DNA of 64,000 nt from Albibacterium sp035514885 (GTDB taxonomy: Bacteria > Bacteroidota > Bacteroidia > Sphingobacteriales > Sphingobacteriaceae), in contig NZ_DATJCH010000023.1 of the NCBI RefSeq assembly GCF_035514885.1, positions 16,993 to 80,992 on the forward strand, written 5' to 3'. The notes beneath the pieces are model-generated. The model saw only the letters and a program-made list of their open reading frames with translations, searched no databases and had not been told where the DNA came from. Made by a program: the position numbers and the translations under genes. Positions 49,785 through 59,679 of the stretch are shown piece after piece (the first letter of the stretch is position 1; each line of letters begins with the position of its first letter).

Positions 49785-51575
49785 ATGAAATACTTACTAT
49801 ACCTTAATAAATATTTCTATAAATATCGATGGAGATTAATTCCAGGTGTATTATTCGTTATTGCATCTAATTATTTTGCCATTCTTCCTGCTCAAGTAAT
49901 TCGAGTCGCATTCGACCTTGTAAAAGAAAACATAAGCCTCTATCAATTATTCGATGGTTTTGACAGGCAAAAAGAGATATATCAAATCTTTGGCTATAGC
50001 CTGTTGCTATTTGGAGCCCTAGTTTTAACACTTGCTATTATCCGAGGCTTATTTTTATTCTTAATGCGCCAAACAATAATTCTAACATCCAGGCATATTG
50101 AATATGATTTAAAAAACGAAATATATAGCCATTATCAAGAATTAGATATGGCATTTTTCCGAAAAAACAATACCGGAGATCTTTTGAATAGAGTAACTGA
50201 AGACGTAGGAAGAGTGCGCGGTTATCTGGGACCTGCATTAATGTATTCAATCAACACCATTGTCTTAACAATTATGGTTGTCATTGCTATGCTAAATGTA
50301 AATTCAACGTTAACATTTTACGCTTTACTACCAATCCCTTTCTTGGCAACGGTTATTCTTTTCATAAATAAAATTATCAATCAACGAAGCGAACGCATAC
50401 AGCAACAGCTCTCTTCACTATCTAATTTCGTACAAGAAACGTTTTCTGGTATTCGGGTTTTAAAAAGCTATAATCGAGAAGAAAGAAAAATGCATGATTT
50501 TCGAAAGGAAGGAGATACCTATAAAGACGCCTCCATTTCTTTAGTCAAGGCACAGGCAATATTTTTTCCGCTTATTTTAATGTTAGTAGGACTCAGTACA
50601 ATCTTAACTGTTTACATTGGTGGTCAAGAAGTTATTAAGGGAAACATTTCTTCAGGAAACATTGCTGAATTTATTGTTTACGTAAGCCAATTAACATTTC
50701 CAGCTATGTCCTTAGCCTGGGTAAATTCTTTAATTCAACGAGCAGCAGCTTCGCAAAAGCGAATAAACGAGTTTCTGGAAACCCAACCCGAGATTTACAA
50801 CACCAATGGGACATCCAGTAAAATAAATGGACATATCAGATTTGATAATGTATCTTTTACATACCCTCACACAGGTATAGAAGCTTTAAAGAATGTTACA
50901 TTTGAAGTGCAACCAGGAGAAACGCTCGCTATCCTAGGTCGTACGGGTTCTGGAAAATCAACCATTGCGGCTCTATTAATGCGCATGTACGATGTACAAT
51001 CGGGAGCAGTTTTAATGGATAATAAGCACATTGGTTCTTATAACTTACAAGACTATAGAAGACAATTCGGATATGTACCTCAAGGTGTATTCTTATTTTC
51101 AGATACACTTGCCCGGAATATCGCGTTCGGCCTTGATAATGTAGATCAAGAAAAAGTTGAAACAGCCGCGAAAGCGGCAGCTGTCTACAATAATATCATC
51201 AATTTCAACAATGGTTTCCAGACTGAAATAGGAGAAAGGGGTTTAACGCTCTCTGGCGGACAAAAACAGCGAGTATCCATAGCTCGTGCGCTAGTTACAG
51301 AACCAGAAGTACTTATATTTGACGATTCCTTGTCAGCAGTCGATACGAAAACTGAAGAAGAAATTCTTGAAAATCTTAATAAGATCATGAAGAACAGAAC
51401 CAGTATTCTGATCTCTCATCGCGTATCAACTATAAAGAATGCTGACAAAATTATACTACTTGAGGCAGGAAGAATTGTTGAGGAAGGTACCCACCAAGAG
51501 TTAATATCAAAAAATGGAAAATATTTCGAACTCTATGAGAAACAAAAGCTCGATGAAGAAAAAATCTATTCCTAA
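49785..51575 (+). CDS. ABC exporter (fused membrane and ATPase domains)
   Basis: A 596-residue half-transporter of the MsbA/multidrug type. Six transmembrane helices (about 15-330) precede a nucleotide-binding domain with Walker A GRTGSGKST (about 386-394), signature LTLSGGQKQR and Walker B VLIFDDSLSAVD, plus the SHRVST switch. Works as a dimer. Substrate unknown. No accessory transport genes nearby. Confidence 0.93.
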   Translation: MKYLLYLNKYFYKYRWRLIPGVLFVIASNYFAILPAQVIRVAFDLVKENISLYQLFDGFDRQKEIYQIFGYSLLLFGALVLTLAIIRGLFLFLMRQTIILTSRHIEYDLKNEIYSHYQELDMAFFRKNNTGDLLNRVTEDVGRVRGYLGPALMYSINTIVLTIMVVIAMLNVNSTLTFYALLPIPFLATVILFINKIINQRSERIQQQLSSLSNFVQETFSGIRVLKSYNREERKMHDFRKEGDTYKDASISLVKAQAIFFPLILMLVGLSTILTVYIGGQEVIKGNISSGNIAEFIVYVSQLTFPAMSLAWVNSLIQRAAASQKRINEFLETQPEIYNTNGTSSKINGHIRFDNVSFTYPHTGIEALKNVTFEVQPGETLAILGRTGSGKSTIAALLMRMYDVQSGAVLMDNKHIGSYNLQDYRRQFGYVPQGVFLFSDTLARNIAFGLDNVDQEKVETAAKAAAVYNNIINFNNGFQTEIGERGLTLSGGQKQRVSIARALVTEPEVLIFDDSLSAVDTKTEEEILENLNKIMKNRTSILISHRVSTIKNADKIILLEAGRIVEEGTHQELISKNGKYFELYEKQKLDEEKIYS

Positions 51576-52112
51576 TTAGCGAAATTTCGTTTGAGTTCTG
51601 TCCATTAAACTCATTTGCTCTTTCATTGTTTTTATTTGTTCCGCCAAGAGCTTATTGGTATCTGCACGCTTAGCTTCTTGAAGAAAACGTGTTGCTTCTC
51701 TCTTATTACGCTTTGCCATTGCAATTCCTGCTAAACTAATATAAGCCATAGCTGTATTATGACTCATACCCAAACCAGCAGAGAGTGCACGTTTAAAGTA
51801 TTTCTCAGATTTTAATGGCGCTATACGTGACTCTATTAAACCTATTAACAGAAAATAATAACCGTGTTGACTTTTGATAAGCTGCTTCTCAAAATTGGTA
51901 ATATTATTTAGCCACATTTCAGCTTTATCCATCTTTTCCTTTCGAAGATAGAATTGGGCAATCAGCATATTCTCATTATAGAAAAATGTTACACCAACTA
52001 AAATAGCTATTAATATAATCAATATCCCCCAACCCCAGTAACCAAAAACGAATAAAGTAACGGCAGTCCCCAAGAGACCGAAAGCTATTATTAAGCGAAC
52101 TATATTAGGCAT
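51576..52112 (-). CDS. membrane-anchored TPR-like protein
   Basis: A 178-residue protein with two hydrophobic segments near the N-terminus (about 6-50; TAVTLFVFGYWGWGILIILIA) and helical repeats resembling TPRs thereafter (AEMWLNNITNFEKQL, AMAYISLAGIAMAKRNK). ATG at 52112 chosen; the frame also runs back to a TTG at 52145. It begins one base after the convergent ABC transporter stop. Function unknown. Confidence 0.7.
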   Translation of the reverse strand: MPNIVRLIIAFGLLGTAVTLFVFGYWGWGILIILIAILVGVTFFYNENMLIAQFYLRKEKMDKAEMWLNNITNFEKQLIKSQHGYYFLLIGLIESRIAPLKSEKYFKRALSAGLGMSHNTAMAYISLAGIAMAKRNKREATRFLQEAKRADTNKLLAEQIKTMKEQMSLMDRTQTKFR

Positions 52113-52212
52113 TTTAATTTCTTTTAATATGTATATTTTGTGCAAATATCTACTTATTTAGCCGTTTTAACAACTCATTCGTTTAATAAATAGAAAATCA
52201 TTAATTTCGGAA

Positions 52213-52890
52213 ATGGAATTCACAATGTATGGAAAATGGAAAGAAGTCTTAGCAGATGAACTTAACCAACCCTATATTAAAGAGCTTGAAGAATTCTTAG
52301 ATAAGGAATACAGCAGATATAACGTATTCCCTCCTATTGATTTAATTTTCGATGCGTTTAAAAAAACTTCTTTTGACAATGTGAAGGTAGTCTTATTAGG
52401 GCAAGATCCTTATCATAAAATCGAACAAGCAAGAGGATTGGCATTCTCTGTTCCCAAAGACGTTTCAATACCTCCTTCTTTACGAAATATATACAAAGCA
52501 CTAAAGAATGACCTAGAAAATTTTGAGATTCCGACACATGGGGACCTTTCCTCTTGGGCAGATCAAGGAGTTTTATTACTAAATACTACTTTAACGGTAC
52601 GAGAAAATCAAGCTGGTTCACATCAAAAACATGGTTGGGAACGTTTTACAGACAAAGTAATTCATTTGCTATCAGAAAAACAGAAAGGAATTGTATTTCT
52701 TTTATGGGGCAATCCGGCTCAGGCGAAGGCAAGATTAATTGATACAAATAAACATTTTATTTTAAAAACAGTACACCCCTCACCACTATCTGCACATCGA
52801 GGTTTTCTTACCTGCGAACACTTTTCTAAGACAAATGAATTTCTAATAAAAGAGGGAAAAGATCCCATTGACTGGCGAATCCATTCTTAG
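52213..52890 (+). CDS. ung: uracil-DNA glycosylase
   Basis: A 225-residue family 1 enzyme that excises uracil from DNA. Catalytic Asp65 lies in LLGQDPYH, and the second motif is HPSPLSAHRGF. NTTLTV and a WG segment are also present. The water-loop region reads QDPYHKIEQARGL where GPGQAHGL-like sequence is common, a small divergence. Shares 4 bp with the convergent Lrp-type gene. Confidence 0.93.
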   Translation: MEFTMYGKWKEVLADELNQPYIKELEEFLDKEYSRYNVFPPIDLIFDAFKKTSFDNVKVVLLGQDPYHKIEQARGLAFSVPKDVSIPPSLRNIYKALKNDLENFEIPTHGDLSSWADQGVLLLNTTLTVRENQAGSHQKHGWERFTDKVIHLLSEKQKGIVFLLWGNPAQAKARLIDTNKHFILKTVHPSPLSAHRGFLTCEHFSKTNEFLIKEGKDPIDWRIHS

Positions 52891-53357
52891 TATTCCATTG
52901 GAATAGTTGGCTCCTTTTTACTTGTAGACATAATCATCATGGTATGAAATGTTTTTACAAAAGGAATCTTGCTGATCTTCTCCATAATTAAGGTTTCATA
53001 AGCCTTAATATCCTTAACATACACCTTAAGAATAAAATCACATTGTCCGGTTACATGATGACATTCAGTAACCTCTTTTATATTCTTAATAGAAGCAACA
53101 AATTCAGGAATAGCATTATGTGTGTGAAAATCCAGTGAGATTTGGATAAATGATTTAATTCCAAGTCCTAGGAGCTCTTCATCTACCAATGCATGATAGC
53201 TTTTTATGTACCCAGAATTTTCAAGTTTACGAACCCGCTCAAGAGTAGGCGCAGGAGACAAACCGATGTTTGAAGAAAGTTGGAGATTGGTTATTCGTCC
53301 GTTCTCTTGTAACAGCTTTAATATTTGAAGATCAATTCTATCTGGAACGTAAGCCAT
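52887..53357 (-). CDS. Lrp/AsnC-family transcriptional regulator
   Basis: A 156-residue regulator with an N-terminal winged helix-turn-helix (RIDLQILKLLQENGRITNLQL, then LSPAPTLERVRKLENSG) and a C-terminal RAM ligand domain (about 70-150). Amino-acid responsive by family. It lies 56 bp upstream of sufE in the same direction as the suf genes but is separated by different spacing, and may regulate elsewhere. Confidence 0.92.
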   Translation of the reverse strand: MAYVPDRIDLQILKLLQENGRITNLQLSSNIGLSPAPTLERVRKLENSGYIKSYHALVDEELLGLGIKSFIQISLDFHTHNAIPEFVASIKNIKEVTECHHVTGQCDFILKVYVKDIKAYETLIMEKISKIPFVKTFHTMMIMSTSKKEPTIPMEY

Positions 53358-53413
53358 AATAATACATTAAGAAGTGAAATTACACAAAACCAAATTATAT
53401 TCCGATAAATGTA

Positions 53414-53839
53414 TTATTTTTTATCTTCTGATTGTAAAGCAATAGCATACATTTTCATTTGTTTTACCATCGATAATAATCCATTGGCCCTTGTTGGTGA
53501 AAGGTGTTCTTTCAGACCAATTTGATCAATAAAATATAGTTCTGTATTAGCAATCTCTTCAGGGCTATGATGCGAGAGAACCTTTACCATTAAACTTACC
53601 AAACCTTTAGTAATAATAGCATCACTATCGGCAGTAAAAACTACTTCACCATCAACATAATCAGCATGCAACCATACTTGTGATTGACAGCCTTTGATTA
53701 AGTATTGTGGTTTCTTATACACTTCATCAATTAAAGGTAGTTCTTTTCCCAGCTGAATGATATATTCATATTTGGCCATCCAATCCTCAAAAAAAGAAAA
53801 GTCTTCAATCAGTTCATCTTGCAAAGCGTTAATACTCAT
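53414..53839 (-). CDS. sufE: SufE sulfur acceptor
   Basis: A 141-residue protein that takes persulfide sulfur from SufS. The acceptor cysteine is Cys51 in IKGCQSQVWL. Ends the suf operon, 18 bp after sufS. Standard length. Confidence 0.93.
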   Translation of the reverse strand: MSINALQDELIEDFSFFEDWMAKYEYIIQLGKELPLIDEVYKKPQYLIKGCQSQVWLHADYVDGEVVFTADSDAIITKGLVSLMVKVLSHHSPEEIANTELYFIDQIGLKEHLSPTRANGLLSMVKQMKMYAIALQSEDKK

Positions 53840-53857
53840 ATTAAATAAATTCTAAAT

Positions 53858-55081
53858 TTAGGAAAGCATACTAACAGCTTTCCGCACGCCTTTTACTAAG
53901 ATATCAATCTCCTCTTTTGTATTATATAAACCAATAGAAGCTCTTACTGTTCCTGGAATTCCATATAATGCCATTAAAGGTTGAGTACAGTGATGACCTG
54001 TACGAACAGCTATTCCTAGTTTATCTAAGATTACTCCAATATCATAAGGATGAATCGTTCCTACAACAAAAGAAATCACACTCGACTTCTGCTTCGCTGT
54101 ACCAATAATTCGCAAGCCATCAATAGCTAATAATTCGTCTGTTGCATATTCCAATAACTCATGTTCATACTGAGCTATCTTATCCAAACCGATGGAATTT
54201 ATATAATCAATAGCAAAAGCTAATGCAACCCCCGCTTCAATGTTAGGTGTACCCGCCTCAAATTTGAAAGGCAAATCGTTATAGGTGGTCTTTTCGAAAC
54301 TTACATCCTTAATCATATCTCCACCTCCTTGATAAGGAGGAATAGCATTTAACCACTTTTCCTTACCATATAAAACCCCAACACCCGTAGGTCCATACAT
54401 CTTATGACCTGAAAAAGCAAGAAAGTCTACGTCTAAAGCCTGAACATCTATTGAAATGTGCTGAATAGCTTGAGCTGCGTCTAGTAAGACAGGAATATCC
54501 TGAGCATGCGCCAGGCGAATGATCTCTTTTACCGGATTTATCGTTCCTAATGTATTAGAAACATAGGTTACCGATACGATTTTAACCCGCTCATTTAGGA
54601 GATTACCATAGGCATTCATATCCAGCTCTCCAGCATCATTTATTGGAATAACCTTGAGACTTGCTTTTCTACTCTCACAAAGCATCTGCCAAGGCACAAT
54701 ATTAGAATGATGCTCCATAGCTGAGATAAGAACCTCGTCGCCTTCATTTATAAAAGTATTTCCGAAAGTAGAAGCAACTAAATTGATGCTATCAGTAGTA
54801 CCTTTAGTTAAAATTATTTCATATTCCTCTTTAGAGTTAATGAATGATTTTAATTTTCTACGTGTAACCTCGTAAGCATCAGTAGCTATCTGACTCAAAT
54901 AATGAACCCCTCTATGAACATTACTATTTTGAGAACTATAGTAATGATTAATAGCATCAATAACTAACTGGGGTTTTTGAGTAGAAGCACCATTGTCTAA
55001 ATAAACAAGTGGTTTACCATTAACCACACTCTTAAGGATGGGAAAATCGTTGCGTATACTATGAATATCGTAATGTGTCAA
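53858..55081 (-). CDS. sufS: cysteine desulfurase SufS
   Basis: A 407-residue class II desulfurase. PLP lysine Lys227 in SGHKMYGPTG, active cysteine Cys365 in RTGHHCTQPL, short loop as in SufS. The frame opens with TTG (55081) and has no nearby ATG before the conserved RNDFPIL, so a TTG start is inferred. 11 bp after sufD. Confidence 0.94.
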   Translation of the reverse strand: MTHYDIHSIRNDFPILKSVVNGKPLVYLDNGASTQKPQLVIDAINHYYSSQNSNVHRGVHYLSQIATDAYEVTRRKLKSFINSKEEYEIILTKGTTDSINLVASTFGNTFINEGDEVLISAMEHHSNIVPWQMLCESRKASLKVIPINDAGELDMNAYGNLLNERVKIVSVTYVSNTLGTINPVKEIIRLAHAQDIPVLLDAAQAIQHISIDVQALDVDFLAFSGHKMYGPTGVGVLYGKEKWLNAIPPYQGGGDMIKDVSFEKTTYNDLPFKFEAGTPNIEAGVALAFAIDYINSIGLDKIAQYEHELLEYATDELLAIDGLRIIGTAKQKSSVISFVVGTIHPYDIGVILDKLGIAVRTGHHCTQPLMALYGIPGTVRASIGLYNTKEEIDILVKGVRKAVSMLS

Positions 55082-55092
55082 AACTGTATGGA

Positions 55093-56394
55093 TTAATTAT
55101 GTTTTAAACCCAATTCTACAAGATGATCGACATGATTTTTAATGGTTTCATTCTTAAATCGCTCTGTAACGTCAAAAGCAAATGCATGAACCAATAAAGT
55201 ACGTGCTTGCTCGTCACCTATACCACGAGCCTGAAGATAGAACTTAGCATCCTCATTAAATTGACCTATGGTACAACCATGGCTACATTTAACATCATCC
55301 GCAAATATTTCTAATTGGGGTTTAGTATTTATGGTAGCATTGCCGCTTAAAAGCATATTATTATTTTGCTGAAAAGCATTTGTTTTTTGAGCATCTAAAC
55401 GAACAAATATCTTACCGTTAAAAACGGCAGTAGATGAGTCTTGAAGAATATTCTTATACCACTCATAACTTTCGCCATAAGGTTTCATATGATCAACAAC
55501 TGTATGGTTATCAACCAATTGATTGTCGGACAATAATGTAATTCCATACAGATGACTTTCTATATTAGGATCATCCATACGAACATTTATCGTGTTTCGA
55601 ACAAAAGAAGAACCAGGGAAAGTACAGTTATAATTATTATAAAGACTATATTTCCGTTGAATAATTTCCGTGTGATTATTAAAACTGCTTTGGGAACTCG
55701 CTTGTTGTAAATAATAATGTTCCAATTTCGCATTTTCCTCAATCACGATCTCTGTAACCGTGTTTCCAAGAGTCTTTGATGAACCATCTTCAGTAACGAA
55801 TGTCTCAATAATCTGTGCCTCTGCATTCTTATCTAACACGATTAAATTACGCGTTTGATAAAATGTTTGTGACTCAGCAATCGAAATATGAACAACATGA
55901 ATTGGTTTTTCAATCACTCTAGCAGTTTGAACTTCGATAAAGAAACCATTATTGGATAAAGCCGTATTCAACCAAACAAATGGGTTCTCAGCTTTATCTG
56001 CATATTGTGCAAAGTGCTTATTAAATACTTCTGACTGTGACGCATCAGCAAACGAACCAAGTACAACTCCTTGATCTTCAATAGTATCAGATAAATCATG
56101 ACGATAAACACCATTAACCAATACTACCCGATAAGCATCAATGCCCTCTATCTTTGCAGCATCAACATTTACAGCTTTTCCAGGAAGATGAGCACCTAAC
56201 TGATAACCTTCATTCAATACAGATTGAATATTTGTGAATCGCCACTCCTCATTTTTCGAAGTAGGAAAACCAGTATTTTTAAATTTCTCAAAAGCCTCCT
56301 TACGTTGGTTCTTGAGAGTCTTATCTTCAAAAAGTGGATCCTCAAAAGAACCAACTAATTGTTGATATAATGAACTAGAAACTTGTGTAATCAT
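55093..56394 (-). CDS. sufD: Fe-S assembly scaffold subunit SufD
   Basis: A 433-residue right-handed beta-helix protein, partner of SufB. C-terminal motifs DDVKCSHGCTIGQ and FYLQARGIGDEQAR are as in SufD. It has the expected KTGFPTSKNEEWRFTN start. 6 bp after sufC. Confidence 0.94.
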   Translation of the reverse strand: MITQVSSSLYQQLVGSFEDPLFEDKTLKNQRKEAFEKFKNTGFPTSKNEEWRFTNIQSVLNEGYQLGAHLPGKAVNVDAAKIEGIDAYRVVLVNGVYRHDLSDTIEDQGVVLGSFADASQSEVFNKHFAQYADKAENPFVWLNTALSNNGFFIEVQTARVIEKPIHVVHISIAESQTFYQTRNLIVLDKNAEAQIIETFVTEDGSSKTLGNTVTEIVIEENAKLEHYYLQQASSQSSFNNHTEIIQRKYSLYNNYNCTFPGSSFVRNTINVRMDDPNIESHLYGITLLSDNQLVDNHTVVDHMKPYGESYEWYKNILQDSSTAVFNGKIFVRLDAQKTNAFQQNNNMLLSGNATINTKPQLEIFADDVKCSHGCTIGQFNEDAKFYLQARGIGDEQARTLLVHAFAFDVTERFKNETIKNHVDHLVELGLKHN

Positions 56395-56400
56395 TTTTTT

Positions 56401-57165
56401 TTAAATTGCATTTTGAGTATCTAAACTCTCTTTCACCCAATCATACCCTTTTTCTTCCAACTCTAGCGCAAGCTCTTTAGTACCTGAACGCACAATCCTA
56501 CCGTTGTAAAGAACATGAACAAAATCAGGAACAATATATTCCAATAACCTTTGGTAATGAGTAATCATTACAAAAGCATTTCCAGATGATCTCAATTGAT
56601 TAACGCCATTCGCTACAATACGTAAAGCGTCAATATCCAAACCAGAATCTGTTTCATCCAATATCGCCAATGTTGGCTCTAGCATAGCTAGTTGAAAAAT
56701 TTCGTTTCGCTTCTTCTCACCGCCAGAAAAACCTTCATTTAAAGAACGGTTAGTCAGTTTGGCATCAAATTCAACCAATTGTTGCTTTTCTTTTACAAGA
56801 GCAAGAAACTCCTTTGCACTTAATGGAGGTAATCCTTTATAGGCACGTATTTCTGTTAAAGCAGTTTTTAAGAAATTTATATTCGAAACGCCAGGAATTT
56901 CTATGGGATATTGAAAAGCTAAAAACACACCTTCACGTGCACGATCCTCAGGAGACATCTCTAATAAATTCTTACCATTAAACACCGCCTCTCCAGCTGT
57001 CACTTCATATTCAGGTCTTCCAGCCAATACTGAGGCCAAAGTACTTTTTCCAGAGCCATTTGGCCCCATAATAGCGTGAACTTCACCTGGCTTAACTTGC
57101 AGGTCCAACCCTTTTAATATTTGTTTATCTTCAATTGATGCTTGAAGGTTACTTATGCTTAACAT
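56401..57165 (-). CDS. sufC: Fe-S assembly ATPase SufC
   Basis: A 254-residue ABC ATPase without membrane domain. Walker A GPNGSGKST (34-42), signature FSGGEKKR, Walker B ILDETDSGLD. Drives SufBCD function. Sits between sufB and sufD. Confidence 0.96.
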   Translation of the reverse strand: MLSISNLQASIEDKQILKGLDLQVKPGEVHAIMGPNGSGKSTLASVLAGRPEYEVTAGEAVFNGKNLLEMSPEDRAREGVFLAFQYPIEIPGVSNINFLKTALTEIRAYKGLPPLSAKEFLALVKEKQQLVEFDAKLTNRSLNEGFSGGEKKRNEIFQLAMLEPTLAILDETDSGLDIDALRIVANGVNQLRSSGNAFVMITHYQRLLEYIVPDFVHVLYNGRIVRSGTKELALELEEKGYDWVKESLDTQNAI

Positions 57166-57207
57166 TATTCTAAATTAGATTTTAAAAAAAATATACTTAT
57201 ATAAAAA

Positions 57208-58656
57208 TTAACCAACACTACCCTCTAAGGAAATAGCTAGAAGCTTCTGTGCCTCTACCGCAAATTCCATTGGTAATTGATTTAATACTTCTTTGGCATA
57301 ACCATTTACAATGAGCCCGACAGCCTGTTCTGAATCAATTCCTCGTTGATTCAGATAAAACACCTGATCTTCACCAATTTTGGATGTAGTTGCTTCATGT
57401 TCCAACATAGCAGATTGGTTTTTTGATTCAATATATGGAAACGTATGTGCTCCACATTTATCACCAATTAACATAGAGTCACATTGAGTATAATTACGAG
57501 CACCGTCTGCACCTTTAGCAATCTTAACCAAACCACGGTAACTGTTATGGCTAACCCCTGCAGAAATACCTTTAGATATTATACGGCTACGAGTATTTTT
57601 TCCAAGATGTATCATTTTTGTACCCGTATCTGCAACTTGATGATTTCTTGTTAAAGCAACTGAATAAAACTCTCCAACTGAACTATCACCTTTTAAGATA
57701 ACACCTGGGTATTTCCATGTAATTGCAGAACCTGTTTCTACTTGAGTCCAAGAGATTTTACTGCGATCGCCTTTACAAATACCTCGCTTTGTAACAAAAT
57801 TAAAGATTCCTCCATTACCATCTTTATCACCAGGATACCAGTTCTGAACGGTAGAATATTTAATTTCTGCATCTTCCATAGCTATTAATTCAACCACAGC
57901 AGCGTGCATTTGATTCTCATCACGCATAGGAGCAGTACACCCTTCCAAGTAGCTTACATAGGCTTTGTCATCTGCAATAATCAACGTTCTTTCAAACTGT
58001 CCGGTGTTTTCTGCATTTATTCTAAAATAAGTAGAAAGCTCCATCGGACAACGAACGCCCTTCGGTATATAAACGAAAGATCCATCAGAGAATACTGCAG
58101 CATTCAAAGCCGCATATATATTATCTGTAGGAGGAACCACCGTTCCTAAATATTTTTTAACCAACTCTGGATGATGTTGAACCGCTTCACCAAAAGAACT
58201 GAATATAACTCCTTGTTCTTTTAGTTTTTTCTGAAAGGTAGTTTTAACAGATACTGAATCAAAAACAGCATCCACAGCAACTACACCAGCAAGAACTTTC
58301 TGTTCATCCAACGGTATTCCCAGCTTTTTAAAAGTATCCAATAATTCAGGATCAACCTCATCCAAACTATCATATTTGGGCTTCTCTTTTGGAGCCGCAT
58401 AATAAGACATGTCCTGAAAGTCAACATCAGGATGTTTAAAATTCTGCCAAGTAGGCATAGTCATTGAAATAAAATGGCGATATGCTTTTAAGCGCCACTC
58501 TAATAACCACTCGGGCTCATTCTTCTTTGCTGAAATGAAACGAATTGTATCCTCGTTTAAGCCCTTAGGGGCTATATCCATTTCGATATTGGTAGTAAAA
58601 CCGTACTTATATTCTTCGGTGGTTAATTCTTCTAATAATTGTTTTTCAGAACTCAT
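57208..58656 (-). CDS. sufB: Fe-S assembly scaffold subunit SufB
   Basis: A 482-residue scaffold on which clusters are built. Segments ISWTQVETGSAITWKYPG, CDSMLIGDKCGAHTFPY and EHEATTSKIGEDQ are as in SufB. First gene of the sufBCDSE operon. The 189-bp upstream region carries a -7 box and two inverted repeats, the likely regulatory zone. Confidence 0.96.
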   Translation of the reverse strand: MSSEKQLLEELTTEEYKYGFTTNIEMDIAPKGLNEDTIRFISAKKNEPEWLLEWRLKAYRHFISMTMPTWQNFKHPDVDFQDMSYYAAPKEKPKYDSLDEVDPELLDTFKKLGIPLDEQKVLAGVVAVDAVFDSVSVKTTFQKKLKEQGVIFSSFGEAVQHHPELVKKYLGTVVPPTDNIYAALNAAVFSDGSFVYIPKGVRCPMELSTYFRINAENTGQFERTLIIADDKAYVSYLEGCTAPMRDENQMHAAVVELIAMEDAEIKYSTVQNWYPGDKDGNGGIFNFVTKRGICKGDRSKISWTQVETGSAITWKYPGVILKGDSSVGEFYSVALTRNHQVADTGTKMIHLGKNTRSRIISKGISAGVSHNSYRGLVKIAKGADGARNYTQCDSMLIGDKCGAHTFPYIESKNQSAMLEHEATTSKIGEDQVFYLNQRGIDSEQAVGLIVNGYAKEVLNQLPMEFAVEAQKLLAISLEGSVG

Positions 58657-58728
58657 TTTATAGAAATTTGAGAAATGTTCTCTAATTGAAATCGATATGC
58701 AAGAATAGCTACTAGGCTACTAATACAA

Positions 58729-58763
58729 CAAAGTTACAATTTGAGAGTTAATAAATAACTTTG
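58729..58763. promoter_or_regulatory. suf promoter with inverted TAACTTTG boxes
   Basis: The minus-strand TAACTTTG (58729-58736, matching TAnnTTTG) is 73 bp before the sufB ATG. An exact inverted copy lies at 58756-58763 on the plus strand, giving an 8-bp inverted repeat with a 19-bp spacer around the core promoter. Confidence 0.5.
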
Positions 58764-58784
58764 ACAATTGATTTTTACTCAATT

Positions 58785-58817
58785 TTGATAATCAATGATA
58801 ATCAGACTAATTATCAA
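58785..58817. promoter_or_regulatory. TTGATAAT / ATTATCAA inverted repeat upstream of suf
   Basis: Arms of 8 bp with a 17-bp spacer that contains another GATAATCA copy. It lies just upstream of the suf promoter box and 28 bp beyond the pyrF stop. Candidate binding site for an Fe-S or iron regulator. Confidence 0.4.
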
Positions 58818-58845
58818 TAAGCCAACACTACAAAGATAAGGCTTA

Positions 58846-59679
58846 TTAAATGATATTAGCCTTAATTAATTCCTTTTCCATTGCCTTCTGAAGTAATATA
58901 GCTTCCTCGCGGGCTTTTTCTGCAAAATCTTTTCCAGCAGAGGCATAAATGATAGAACGAGTTGAATTAATTAATAAGCCACAATCAGCATTCATACCAT
59001 ACGTACAAACATCTTCCAAGCTTCCTCCCTGCGCACCAACACCAGGAACAAGAAGAAAATGATCAGGAGCATGTTTTCTAATTGTCTTAAAAGCTTCTCC
59101 CCGTGTGGCACCAACTACATACATCAAGTTTTCAGAGTTTCCCCAACGGTTCGCCTGGACAATCACCCTTTCAAAGAGTTGTACACCTTCTGCATCTTGA
59201 ATATTCTGAAAATCAGCACTCCCTTGATTCGAAGTAAGAGCTAAAACAATGGTCCACTTATCTTTAAATTGTAAAAACGGCAAAACCGAATCACTACCCA
59301 TATATGGAGCTACGGTTATTGAATCAAATCCCAAACCCGAAGCCTCTTCATCAAAAAAAGCCTGAGCATACATATTTGCTGTATTTCCAATATCCCCACG
59401 TTTAGCATCTGCAATACTAAAACATTCTTTCGGCAAAATTTTCCATGTCTTTTGTAAGCTCTTCCAACCCTTTAACCCATAGCATTCATAGAATGCAATA
59501 TTAGGCTTATAAGCAACGCATAAATCAGAAGTAGCCTCAATAATCCGTTTATTAAATTCGTAAACAGGGTCATCATATTCCAAAAGGAACGAGGGAATTT
59601 TCTTAATATCCGTATCTAAACCTACGCATAAAAAAGAACGCTTAATTTTTATTTGTTGGATAAGTTGCGCTCGTGTCAT
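58846..59679 (-). CDS. pyrF: orotidine 5'-phosphate decarboxylase
   Basis: A 277-residue enzyme making UMP, of the longer type 2 form. Active-site motif DAKRGDIGNTA, with LCVGLDTD at the start and VPGVGAQGG at the phosphate site. Monocistronic; its 3' end is followed by the suf control region. Confidence 0.95.
   Translation of the reverse strand: MTRAQLIQQIKIKRSFLCVGLDTDIKKIPSFLLEYDDPVYEFNKRIIEATSDLCVAYKPNIAFYECYGLKGWKSLQKTWKILPKECFSIADAKRGDIGNTANMYAQAFFDEEASGLGFDSITVAPYMGSDSVLPFLQFKDKWTIVLALTSNQGSADFQNIQDAEGVQLFERVIVQANRWGNSENLMYVVGATRGEAFKTIRKHAPDHFLLVPGVGAQGGSLEDVCTYGMNADCGLLINSTRSIIYASAGKDFAEKAREEAILLQKAMEKELIKANII

Noticed and set aside
58756..58763. A plus-strand promoter running into pyrF as antisense
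   Set aside because: The TAACTTTG box alone lacks a clear -33 element, and there is no plus-strand gene to serve; the inverted-repeat reading explains it better.
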